64,000 nt of DNA, taken from positions 11,828 to 75,827 of the forward strand of contig UQDO01000004.1 of NCBI GenBank assembly GCA_900539855.1, given 5' to 3'. Every line of letters begins with the position of its first letter. Position 1 is the first letter of the stretch. Of this stretch, positions 43,995 to 51,353 are shown piece after piece. Under the pieces are notes generated by a model. That model was not told the origin of the DNA. It did not search any database and saw only the letters and a program-made list of their open reading frames with translations. The translations under genes were made by a program, and so were the position numbers. The DNA comes from an uncultured Oscillospiraceae bacterium (lineage in GTDB: Bacteria > Bacillota > Clostridia > Oscillospirales > Acutalibacteraceae).

Positions 43995-45956
43995 TTATTT
44001 TAATTCTTCTATCTGTTTCAGCCAGATATTCGCCGATGCATCACTCGGCATTCTCCAGTCGCCGCGCGGCGAAAGACAGATGCTGCCGACCTTTACGCCG
44101 TCAGGCATACAGCTGCGTTTGAATTGCTGTGTGAAAAATCTTCTGTAAAAGGTTTTCAGCCATTTGAGTATCGTTTCATTGTCGAAATCATTCTTAAATG
44201 CACGCTTTGCAAGTGCATATATTTTTTTGGGTTCAAATCCGTATCGCAGCATGTAATATAAAAAGAAATCATGCAGCGCATACGGACCTATGATATCCTC
44301 AGTGACCTGTGCTATCTCCCCCTTAGCGTCAGGAGGCAGCAATTCAGGACTGATCGGTGTATCGAGTATGTCTTTTAAAACATCGCTGCTTTCCTCAAAT
44401 ATATTATATTTCATAATACTTGCTATCATCCACCGAACAAGTGTTTTAGGTATGCTGCAATTCACGCCGTACATACTTATCTGATCGCCGTTATAGGTGC
44501 ACCAGCCAAGCGCCAATTCGCTGAGGTCGCCGGTGCCGACCACGAAACCACCGACACGGCTTGCATAGTCCATAAGAACCTGCGTTCTTTCTCTTGCTTG
44601 GCTGTTCTCATATGTCGCATCAAGAAGGCTGATATCGTGACCGATATCCTCAAAATGTTTTATACACGACTCCTTGATATTGATAGTTTTAGATGACACA
44701 CCTAAAGTCCTCATCAGTTCAAGAGAGTTTTCAAAGGTCCTGTCCGAAGTTCCGAAGCACGGCATGGTTATGCCGTAAACATCGGTAAGCGGTCTGCCAA
44801 GCTGGCGCATTGTTTCGGCAGAAACAAGCAGCGCCAAAGTTGAATCAAGACCGCCGGAAACGCCTATCACCAGCTTACTGCCGGTAACGGCTACCCTCTT
44901 TTTCAGTCCTGCAACCTGCATACGGAAAATATTCAGGCAACGCTCGGCTCTGTCGGTTTCGGTATCGGGCACAAACGGCAGCTTTCTGACATTGTACAAT
45001 TCTCCGCAGCTTGCAAGCCTTGTCGAGCCGGCGCTCAAAGACACTGTCCTGCATTTCTGCAGAGCACCGTACAGGTGTACAGAATCGTTATAGGTCTTGT
45101 ATTTCAGCCTGTCAGCCTTTATTTTACCCAAATCTATATCAGTGACTATCATGTAATTACCGTCGATAGTTTCTTTATTTTCAGCTAATATGGTGCCGTT
45201 TTCGGCAATGACGCTGTGTCCTGAAAAGACAAGGTCTGTAGTTGATTCATCCTCGCCTGCCGAGGTGTAAATGTATGCAGACATTGTGCGTGCGGACTGC
45301 TGCTTTACAAGCTCTCTGCGGTAGGCGTGCTTTGCTATGGTCTCATTGCTTGCCGAGATATTGAACAGAATTTCAGCTCCTCCAAGAGCCAAAAAAGTGC
45401 TTGGAGGAAGTACAGTCCAGATATCCTCGCATATCTCGACGCCAAATTTGAACGTATTGCCGACCGAAAAAACAAGATCACGGCCGACCGGTATATCATA
45501 ATCTCCAAATTTTGTTATGCCAATCTCTGCAATACCGACCGTGCTCCTTGTAATGTCGTCAGAAGATGAAAACCAGCGCTTTTCGTAAAATTCGCTGTAA
45601 TTGGGTATAAATGTTTTGACCGAAATTCCGGCAATTTTACCGTCGCTTATTACTACTGCACAGTTGTAAAGCTGACCGTCAATGGTAAGCGGAGCGCCGA
45701 CAATAACCGAAATTTTGTTGTGGGCTGCAGATTCAATGATACGCTCAATACATTTGACAGCCGAGTCAAGCAGTGCTTTCTGAAAGAAAAGATCACCGCA
45801 GGTGTAGCCTGTTACGGCAAGCTCGGGAAATGACACTATGTCGGCGTCTTTTTCTGCAGACTGCACGATCATTTTGCATATGTTGTCGGTGTTAAGCTCC
45901 GTATTTCCGACCGACAGTGCAGGTACGGCGCTTGAAACGCGTATATAATCAAACAT
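43995..45956 (-). CDS. nadE: Glutamine-dependent NAD+ synthetase
   Basis: A 653-residue two-domain enzyme. The N-terminal nitrilase-type glutaminase has Glu in SFPELAVTGY, Lys, and Cys in GVEICEDIW; the C-terminal synthetase has the PP-loop VIGVSGGLDSTLALLV and VVGTGDLSELALGW. It amidates nicotinate adenine dinucleotide using glutamine ammonia passed between domains. It starts 2 bp after the nicotinamidase stop, so both act in one operon of NAD salvage. Confidence 0.95.
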   Translation of the reverse strand: MFDYIRVSSAVPALSVGNTELNTDNICKMIVQSAEKDADIVSFPELAVTGYTCGDLFFQKALLDSAVKCIERIIESAAHNKISVIVGAPLTIDGQLYNCAVVISDGKIAGISVKTFIPNYSEFYEKRWFSSSDDITRSTVGIAEIGITKFGDYDIPVGRDLVFSVGNTFKFGVEICEDIWTVLPPSTFLALGGAEILFNISASNETIAKHAYRRELVKQQSARTMSAYIYTSAGEDESTTDLVFSGHSVIAENGTILAENKETIDGNYMIVTDIDLGKIKADRLKYKTYNDSVHLYGALQKCRTVSLSAGSTRLASCGELYNVRKLPFVPDTETDRAERCLNIFRMQVAGLKKRVAVTGSKLVIGVSGGLDSTLALLVSAETMRQLGRPLTDVYGITMPCFGTSDRTFENSLELMRTLGVSSKTINIKESCIKHFEDIGHDISLLDATYENSQARERTQVLMDYASRVGGFVVGTGDLSELALGWCTYNGDQISMYGVNCSIPKTLVRWMIASIMKYNIFEESSDVLKDILDTPISPELLPPDAKGEIAQVTEDIIGPYALHDFFLYYMLRYGFEPKKIYALAKRAFKNDFDNETILKWLKTFYRRFFTQQFKRSCMPDGVKVGSICLSPRGDWRMPSDASANIWLKQIEELK

Positions 45957-45958
45957 TT

Positions 45959-46498
45959 TTATCTATCCTTCCGGTTTATAACATTTATCTGCAGACCACT
46001 CATAACATCAAGCGCTTCTTTGTTAAGCATATCGTCAAAGCTTGCTGTGAGCGCTGCGTCTACGGTGATCTCAGCATCGCTGTAAAGTGTATTCAAAATG
46101 ACAGCGTTGCTTATAACGCATATGTTTGATACAAGACCGACGATCTCGACCGAGTCTACCGCACGCGGCAGCTTTGAAAGTGTTTCATCTGTAAGATCAA
46201 TGCCGAATGATCTTTTTTCTATGCACACAGCATCGGCGTCAAAAAGCGCCTGCTTTGTTTCACCGTACACTTCCCAACCGGCTGTACCCTTTATGCAGTG
46301 CGGCACGGGCAGATTTTTGCCCTCTTTAGTGTCAAGATAGTTGTCGAAATGGGTGTCAAGTGTATAAAACACATTACCCTTACCGTATTCCTTTATTTTT
46401 TCGGCTATCGGTCGGTCGAGCAGCTCGGCGCCGGCAAAGCCCAATGCGCCGGACACAAAATCAACCTGATAATCCACAACTAACAATATCTTTTTCAT
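45959..46498 (-). CDS. Nicotinamidase-like cysteine hydrolase (PncA family)
   Basis: A 179-residue isochorismatase-fold protein. The triad is visible: Asp in LLVVDYQVDF, Lys in IKGTAGWE, Cys in SNICVISNAV; the metal ligands include DTHFDNY. It should turn nicotinamide into nicotinate. Joined to nadE, and with pncB at 19901, this fits nicotinamidase well. ATG 46498 (GTGGAAATA upstream) is preferred over 46510. Confidence 0.88.
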   Translation of the reverse strand: MKKILLVVDYQVDFVSGALGFAGAELLDRPIAEKIKEYGKGNVFYTLDTHFDNYLDTKEGKNLPVPHCIKGTAGWEVYGETKQALFDADAVCIEKRSFGIDLTDETLSKLPRAVDSVEIVGLVSNICVISNAVILNTLYSDAEITVDAALTASFDDMLNKEALDVMSGLQINVINRKDR

Positions 46499-46602
46499 TA
46501 TTTCCACCACATTTGCTTTTAAACGATCATTTTCTATATTTTAACATCGGCATACAGTTTTGTAAAGTGTTTTAGTTTAATTTAGATATTGTAAAAAAAC
46601 AC

Positions 46603-46631
46603 TTGAAAACAGCAGAGACTTAATGTATAAT
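46603..46631 (+). promoter_or_regulatory. Sigma-A promoter of the tRNA-Leu locus
   Basis: TTGAAA (46603-46608), 17 bp, TATAAT (46626-46631), ending 13 bp before the truncated tRNA. A good stable-RNA promoter that now reads first into a tRNA fragment. Confidence 0.82.
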
Positions 46632-46644
46632 AATTAAGCTGTCA

Positions 46645-46686
46645 GCCGGTGTGTTGGAATTGGCAGACGAGGCGGACTCAAAATCT
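46645..46686 (+). pseudogene. Truncated tRNA-Leu (5' half to anticodon loop)
   Basis: Forty-two bases match 39 of 42 of the intact tRNA-Leu at 46835-46876, from the acceptor start through CTCAAAATCT in the anticodon loop, then homology stops. There is no matching T-arm or acceptor 3' strand after it. It looks like a recombination remnant at an attachment site. Confidence 0.75.
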
Positions 46687-46713
46687 ACTTCGCCGTTTCA
46701 TACCACCGTTCCG

Positions 46714-46739
46714 TAAACCCTTGATTTTACAAGGTTTTT
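46714..46739 (+). terminator. Small terminator-like hairpin between the tRNA copies
   Basis: CCTTG-ATTTTA-CAAGG is followed directly by TTTTTTG. A 5-bp stem is weak, but would reduce transcription from the promoter at 46603 into the intact tRNA. Confidence 0.4.
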
Positions 46740-46767
46740 TGAAAACTGAATATGTAACTTGCTTTTA

Positions 46768-46790
46768 ATGTCCCTCCACGATGTCCCTCC
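46768..46790 (-). repeat. Arm-type repeats, left of intact tRNA
   Basis: ATGTCCCTCC at 46768-46777 and 46781-46790, in inverted orientation to the GGAGGGACAT repeats at 47043-47063. They look like integrase arm-binding sites. Confidence 0.6.
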
Positions 46791-46834
46791 GATTTCTCGG
46801 ACAGGACATCGGGAGACGACTTAAAAATATAAAT

Positions 46835-46921
46835 GCCGGTGTGTCGGAATTGGCAGACGAGACAGACTCAAAATCTGTTATCCGCAAGGGTGTGTGGGTT
46901 CGAGTCCCACCACCGGCACCA
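46835..46921 (+). tRNA. tRNA-Leu (anticodon CAA)
   Basis: GCCGGTG (46835) pairs with CACCGGC (46911-46917); discriminator A and encoded CCA follow. Anticodon stem CAGA/TCTG holds loop CTCAAAA, giving CAA. A long variable arm and TTCGAGT T-loop complete it. It is the insertion target of the element to its right. No own promoter is evident in the bases just upstream. Confidence 0.95.
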
Positions 46922-46935
46922 GACCTTAACAGCTC

Positions 46936-46975
46936 GTAAACCCTTGATTTATCGGGGTTTGCGGGCTTTTCTTTA
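46936..46975 (+). terminator. Hairpin after tRNA-Leu
   Basis: AAACCC pairs with GGGTTT across TTGATTTATCG, followed by GCGGGCTTTTC. The 16-mer CGTAAACCCTTGATTT in its left part also follows the truncated tRNA copy. Confidence 0.45.
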
Positions 46976-47042
46976 TGCTCTGCTCCGGTTATGTAACGCC
47001 CCTCCAACAACAGAAAATTCGCCGTTTTGCAGCTCATTTTCA

Positions 47043-47084
47043 GGAGGGACATTGGAGGGACATTGCGATTATTTGGAGGGATAT
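47043..47084 (+). repeat. Arm-type repeats, right of intact tRNA
   Basis: GGAGGGACAT at 47043-47052 and 47054-47063, and GGAGGGATAT at 47075-47084, the last inside the 3' end of the integrase gene. Direct repeats near the integrase stop are typical arm sites of tyrosine integrases. Confidence 0.65.
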
Positions 47085-48262
47085 ACACCCAAAATCGCAT
47101 TGGCAGACGCAACCTTTGAGGCGAAATTCAAGTGCGTATAAATGTTTGAAGTGGTCGAAATGTCGCTGTGTCCTAACCACTCCTGAATTTCTTTCAAGCT
47201 GACACCGTTTGCATACAAAAGGCTTGCGCAGCTATGCCGCAAATCGTGGAAACGAATCTTCCGCATACCGTTCTTTTCAAGCACCAGCGGGAAATGCTGG
47301 GTGATATAGCCGGGTTTTACAAGCTCTCCGATCTCGTTGACATAGATATAATCGGTGTATTGCCGGCAATACGACCTGCCGCACAGCTTTCGGTTTAGCT
47401 CCTGCTCCGCTTTCAGGCGGTACAGTACTTCCTCAAACGGTGGCACAAGGGGCAGGCTGCGATAGCTTGCTTTGGTCTTTGTCCGATCCTTTTGGATAAT
47501 CTTGCTTTTGCCGTCAATGGTCGCCTGCGTTACTGTGTGCCGTATGGTGATTGTTTTCTTCTTGAAATCAATCGCATCCCATTTCAAGCCTACAGCCTCG
47601 CTGCGGCGCAGTCCGTAAAATGCGCCGAGGATAACGCCAAGCTCTATGGGGTCGCCCTTTACCACCTCAAAAAGACGGTTTAGCTCATCTTCCTCATAGG
47701 CGCTGCCGACAAACTTTTCCTTTTTCGGCCGTTCAATGCGATCCGCCGGGTTCGTGTCAATCAAACCAAGTTTGAAAGCGTGCTGCAACGCCTTTCGGAT
47801 ATTTGCGTGGCGGTGTATCACCGTGTTTGCGGAAACGCCCCGCACCGTCAGTTCATAGGTGTAATAGTCCTGAATGTGCTTTGGCTTTATCTCCCGTAAG
47901 AGCAGGCCGGGGTGGTGTTCCTCAAAGTATGGGATAATTTTGCTCTTAATTCCCATAGAATACGCCCCGTAGGTCGTTTCCTCCACATTCTTTTTTATCA
48001 TTTCCAGCCAGTCGAGCAGAAATGTTGTAAAGAGTATGGAATCGGTGGAAACCTTGCCTGTACTGCGTTCTAATGCTCTTGCCTCCAACTCTGCTTCTTT
48101 GGCTGAACGGGCTTCTATGAGCATTTTTTCGGCACGCTTTTTGTTGCCCTTTACAGGGAGCCCCGTGGATTTTGACGGCGTGTGCCGTTTACCGTATTCA
48201 TCCACATAGTTGAGTACGATATGATAGTACCCGTTTTTCTCTCGCAGATGTCCTGCTACCAT
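47069..48262 (-). CDS. int: ICE tyrosine integrase (Tn916-family)
   Basis: A 397-residue integrase with an N-terminal arm-binding domain (GHLREKNGYYHIVLNYVD), a core-binding domain (TYGAYSMGIKSKIIPYFEEH) and a catalytic domain: AFYGLRRSEAVGLKW (Arg), RFHDLRHSCASLL (H-x-x-R), GHSDISTTSNIYTHL (His, Tyr). It should insert and excise the element at tRNA-Leu. Its 3' end reaches arm repeats 150 bp from the tRNA. AGGAGG lies before the ATG; a possible promoter is at 48317-48345. Confidence 0.94.
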   Translation of the reverse strand: MVAGHLREKNGYYHIVLNYVDEYGKRHTPSKSTGLPVKGNKKRAEKMLIEARSAKEAELEARALERSTGKVSTDSILFTTFLLDWLEMIKKNVEETTYGAYSMGIKSKIIPYFEEHHPGLLLREIKPKHIQDYYTYELTVRGVSANTVIHRHANIRKALQHAFKLGLIDTNPADRIERPKKEKFVGSAYEEDELNRLFEVVKGDPIELGVILGAFYGLRRSEAVGLKWDAIDFKKKTITIRHTVTQATIDGKSKIIQKDRTKTKASYRSLPLVPPFEEVLYRLKAEQELNRKLCGRSYCRQYTDYIYVNEIGELVKPGYITQHFPLVLEKNGMRKIRFHDLRHSCASLLYANGVSLKEIQEWLGHSDISTTSNIYTHLNFASKVASANAILGVYPSK

Positions 48263-48316
48263 AATAAAACCTCCTTTGAATGGTACAGCGTAGATTCATC
48301 TGCCATTGACATTTAT

Positions 48317-48345
48317 ATTGTAGCAGAAAGAATCCCACAGGCCAA
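48317..48345 (-). promoter_or_regulatory. Possible promoter of int
   Basis: Minus strand: TTGGCC (48345-48340), 17 bp, TACAAT (48322-48317). Moderate match only. Confidence 0.45.
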
Positions 48346-48361
48346 ATGTGCAAACAAGGTT

Positions 48362-48580
48362 TTACGCATTAGATTTATCTATCAGTTCCAAGTATTCCAG
48401 AATGTTGAGCTTCGGGATTCGATAGCGGCGGCCGACAATGAAACTTCTAATTTCCCCAGACCGCAAAAGCCTGTAAGCGGTTTTGTCGCAAATACCGCCG
48501 AGCATTTCACGCATCTGCTCAACATTGACTACATCGGGATAATCGGCAAATAGCAGTTTGTAGGCTGTTTGTGATTCCAT
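48362..48580 (-). CDS. xis: Excisionase-like helix-turn-helix protein
   Basis: A 72-residue MerR/excisionase-type DNA-binding protein: VVNVEQMREMLGGICDKTAYRLLRSGEIRSFIVGRRYRIP contains the winged-helix pattern (in part: KTAYRLLRSGEIRSFIVG). Such proteins steer the integrase towards excision. The ATG at 48580 has AGGAGG 6 nt upstream; the longer frame to 48724 overlaps the PemK gene and is rejected. It precedes int, as in Tn916-like elements. Confidence 0.85.
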   Translation of the reverse strand: MESQTAYKLLFADYPDVVNVEQMREMLGGICDKTAYRLLRSGEIRSFIVGRRYRIPKLNILEYLELIDKSNA

Positions 48581-48590
48581 AGGCAGCCTC

Positions 48591-49115
48591 CTATCTGTTT
48601 TTCGGGATAATCTCGTAGTCGTACCCTGTACGCTGATTACAGTAGGTACAGGTGTCTTTTTCGGTTTGCTGCGGGTCGATCCGGCGTAAAGAATAAGCGC
48701 CCGAACCGTAGAAATTGTCGGCACAAGCGCTGCAAAGACAAAGAATTAACTTTTTCGGTATGCTCTCAATCAGACCGATACTGACGGCAAGAGCATGATT
48801 GATACCGCGGATATGCTTATCGGACAGATGACCGATAAAGTCACCCAAACGGCGTTTATCAACGGTTCGCAGTTGTTCAAGCAAAACAATAGAGGGCAGT
48901 TCTAAACCGTCCTCTGCGTTGATGTAGTAATGGGTAGGCAACTTCGGCTTTGCGTCCGTTTTGCTTGTGACAGAAGCAATGATAACGGTGGGACTGTGCT
49001 TGTTTCCGACATTGTTTTGGATAATGACAACGGGACGATAACCCTCTTGTTCCGAGCCGATCCCTTGTCCCAAGTCAGCGTAATACATATCACCTCGTAG
49101 ATATGTTTGATTCAT
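48591..49115 (-). CDS. MazF/PemK-family protein with cysteine-rich C-terminus
   Basis: A 174-residue protein. Residues 1-110 form a MazF/PemK fold: RGDMYYADLGQGIGSEQEGYRPVVII (core GSEQEGYRPVVIIQNN), VTSKTDAKPKLPTH, and LLEQLRTVDKRRLG. This family cuts mRNA. The last ~55 residues hold C-L-C-x2-C and C-x2-C, a possible zinc ribbon not found in simple MazF toxins. No antitoxin gene is adjacent: the next gene is the excisionase, 10 bp downstream. It may act as a regulator or as a toxin paired elsewhere. Confidence 0.82.
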   Translation of the reverse strand: MNQTYLRGDMYYADLGQGIGSEQEGYRPVVIIQNNVGNKHSPTVIIASVTSKTDAKPKLPTHYYINAEDGLELPSIVLLEQLRTVDKRRLGDFIGHLSDKHIRGINHALAVSIGLIESIPKKLILCLCSACADNFYGSGAYSLRRIDPQQTEKDTCTYCNQRTGYDYEIIPKNR

Positions 49116-49753
49116 AATGTTTGACCTCCTTTGAATTTAAGGCGAATATTCGCCTATGTAGGAAATCAAACAGCGGCACAGAATTAAGGTCAGGAAGATA
49201 CAAACATTCTCCGTTTCAGCAGACCCGTCCCGCCGTATGATTTCATATTTCAAAAACGATCCTATTTGTCCTCGACACCCCGGATCGTTATGGGAAGTCA
49301 TCAAACGGCTGGCGGCTCACCAGCTCCACGGGAATCTCACCCCCGGTAGGTTCTCTATCGGCTGCTCTCATTGCCTGCGACGGCTCACACACGAAAAATG
49401 CTGCTCGCTCGGACTGTGACTGAACAGGAGTATCATTAGCCCTATTGCTTATCATCGCCATACCGGGAGCCTCCCGATACTTATAGCCGGCTGTTTATCG
49501 CTCCTTGCCGGAAATCAGAAAGCCAAAGACCGTATAATCAAAATAGGTGTAATCTCGTTGCTTCTGTTTTCCGCAAATCGTGGCGCAGCCGCTAATGTGG
49601 CTTATGCTCATCACAATAGCAATAGGAATGTGTTTGATGAATGGGTATTCAGTTGTAAAAGAGCAAACCCATTCACCGCACAAAACGGAAAACAGGCAGA
49701 GAGTTTTCGTACCTCTCCACCTGTTTCCTCACTTAAAGCCTAAAACACAGGGA
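49116..49753. other. Noncoding block in the ICE with inverted repeats
   Basis: About 640 bp without a credible gene. Inverted repeats: AGGCGAAT/ATTCGCCT (49140-49155), AACGATCC/GGATCGTT (49255-49289), GAATGGGT/ACCCATTC (49639-49674) and a long imperfect stem (49687-49728). The 62-codon minus frame at 49495-49683 starts with TTG and has no ribosome site. Could hold a leader RNA or transfer/regulatory sites. Confidence 0.5.
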
Positions 49754-50224
49754 CTATTTCAAAATTTTTTTCAAATTATTCAGAGCGGCATAAATCGAAT
49801 CCTGCACCGTCTGATATTTGCATCCCTCCATTTCTGCAATTTGGGAGTATGTAAGTCCATTGAAATAATACAGTATGAGCCTGCGCCGTTGTGTTTCGGG
49901 CAGTTTGTTTATAGCGTTGTGCAACGCCTCATACCGCATATTGCGAAGAACCGCATCCTCAACCGATTCCGGGAGAACAAACGCCCGGTCATATAGAGTA
50001 GCTTCGGTAAGCTCTGAATGCTCGTAATGCCGATCCACTTCATTAAGAAATGAAAGATCGTCCAGTTCAAAGCAATTCAGAAGCTCAAACAGTTCTTTAT
50101 TTATCAGCAATTCCCGCAGTACACCTTGTCCGTCCCGAAAGGAAAGATAATGCTTGTCCTGCCGTTTGGAAAGTGTATAGGGGTTGTCTTTGTCTTTTCT
50201 GCGTTTTGGACGCTTCTCGTCCAT
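49754..50224 (-). CDS. Sigma-70-family factor of the ICE
   Basis: A 156-residue sigma-like protein. The C-terminal region 4 is clear (LPETQRRRLILYYFNGLTYSQIAEMEGCKYQTVQDSIYAALNNLKK; helix-turn-helix QIAEMEGCKYQTVQDSI). The N-terminal part has a basic stretch and no full region 2. Related factors occur in Tn916-type elements near int/xis and control conjugation genes. GGAGG is before the ATG. Confidence 0.87.
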   Translation of the reverse strand: MDEKRPKRRKDKDNPYTLSKRQDKHYLSFRDGQGVLRELLINKELFELLNCFELDDLSFLNEVDRHYEHSELTEATLYDRAFVLPESVEDAVLRNMRYEALHNAINKLPETQRRRLILYYFNGLTYSQIAEMEGCKYQTVQDSIYAALNNLKKILK

Positions 50225-50739
50225 AGTCGTTTCCTCCGATCAATCTGAAATTTGAGAAATTCAGATTGACGGAGGCGGTGAACGGCAACGTGGTAACGGG
50301 GTTTTGCTATATACAAAAACGCACCTGCATAACGGCAAAAATCGCCGTAACACAAGTGCATTATAGTTTATGTCATATAAAATATGGTCTGTGGGTTCAG
50401 GGTAAGAGCCATAATATCCCGATGCAAAATTTAGACTTTTTTTGACCGTGTACCATCGGGGCATAGGCGGTCTAAGTCATACAATTATACTCGCTGCTCA
50501 TAATCAGCAGCGAAGCGTTGGCGGCAGTCCAGCGCATAAAAAACCTCCAAACCAAAACGCTGAATTGGAGGGATAGGCATAACTACACACCCCGGCAAAA
50601 CCTCGTTTTTTTATTTGTCGGAGCTGTTATTCTATTCAGTTCAATAATTTACAAACTGCCCGTTCATTTATAATTGAATTACCATGCCATTATCAACATG
50701 ACATAATTAGGTACAATTATATGTGGAGGTGAACCGACA
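50225..50739. other. Interval between sigma factor and XRE regulator
   Basis: No confident gene in 515 bp. A minus hairpin CCTCCAA/TTGGAGG (50544-50571) followed by TTTTTTA may end a minus-strand transcript; TCGCTGCT/AGCAGCGA (50491-50513) is another hairpin. Two short minus frames, 31 codons (50485-50580) and 67 codons (50261-50464), are in coding-like composition but have poor ribosome sites. Confidence 0.45.
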
Positions 50740-51078
50740 GTGCATAAAGAACCTGAAACGCTTGGAGAAATCCTTAAAACTGCTCGTATGCGTGCCGATA
50801 TTACAATGGAAACGCTGGCGGAAAGAGTTGATATTACCGAGCGATACTTATATCGGATTGAGAACGAGGGAAAGAAACCCAGTTTTGATGTCCTCTATAA
50901 ACTCATCCGGGAACTTGCAATACCAGCGGATTCGATTTTCTATCCCGAAAAGCCGTCCAAAGATTCCGAAATAGAAAATCTTGTCCGTATGCTTTACGGC
51001 TGTAATGAGCGTTCAATGGAAATTATCAAAGCAACCGTAAAAGCCACATTGGAAAGTCAACCAAAAGAACAATCATAA
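50740..51078 (+). CDS. XRE-family transcriptional regulator
   Basis: A 112-residue regulator with an N-terminal helix-turn-helix (TLGEILKTARMRADITMETLAERVDITERYLYRIE; core MRADITMETLAERVDITERY) and a short C-terminal helical part. GTG start at 50740 with GGAGGTGA upstream. It is the only gene on the plus strand in this part of the element, suggesting a control role over ICE gene expression. Confidence 0.88.
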   Translation: MHKEPETLGEILKTARMRADITMETLAERVDITERYLYRIENEGKKPSFDVLYKLIRELAIPADSIFYPEKPSKDSEIENLVRMLYGCNERSMEIIKATVKATLESQPKEQS

Positions 51079-51088
51079 AGCTGCTTTT

Positions 51089-51139
51089 CAAAAAACAGAG
51101 CCGATGATCTGCGAGGTATCCCACAGGTCATCGGCTCTG
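51089..51139 (-). terminator. Terminator of the cargo operon
   Basis: CAGAGCCGATGA (51096-51107) and TCATCGGCTCTG (51128-51139) form a perfect 12-bp stem, followed on the minus strand by TTTTTT. It also lies behind the XRE gene on the plus strand. Confidence 0.85.
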
Positions 51140-51142
51140 CGT

Positions 51143-51316
51143 CTATGCGTCCGGCTCTTTGATGACAACTATATTCAAATTTTCAACTTCGATCAAACTT
51201 TCCTGCTTGCATTTTGGACAGTAGAGAGGAAAATTCTTTAATACCGTGTCCTCTCTGATTTTGTCACGCGTTTTACTGCCGCAAGCAGGGCATAAAATCC
51301 AATGCTCATTTTTCAT
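51143..51316 (-). CDS. Cysteine-rich KTR-domain small protein
   Basis: A 57-residue protein. MKNEHWILCPACGSKTRDKI starts with C-x2-C and the K-T-R triplet, and LYCPKCKQESLIEV gives a second C-x2-C, a zinc-ribbon layout matching the conjugation-associated Cys_rich_KTR family. A weak GGCGGTG precedes the ATG. It sits 38 bp after the ABC permease and next to a strong terminator. Function of the family is unknown. Confidence 0.8.
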   Translation of the reverse strand: MKNEHWILCPACGSKTRDKIREDTVLKNFPLYCPKCKQESLIEVENLNIVVIKEPDA

Positions 51317-51353
51317 TGCGCCACCGCCTTTTCATACAATCATTTTTACATCA

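Noticed and set aside
46833..47141. 102-codon frame across the tRNA-Leu gene
   Set aside because: It translates the tRNA and the arm repeats; no start signals.
49495..49683. 62-codon minus frame in the ICE noncoding block
   Set aside because: TTG start, no Shine-Dalgarno, and it contains an inverted repeat.
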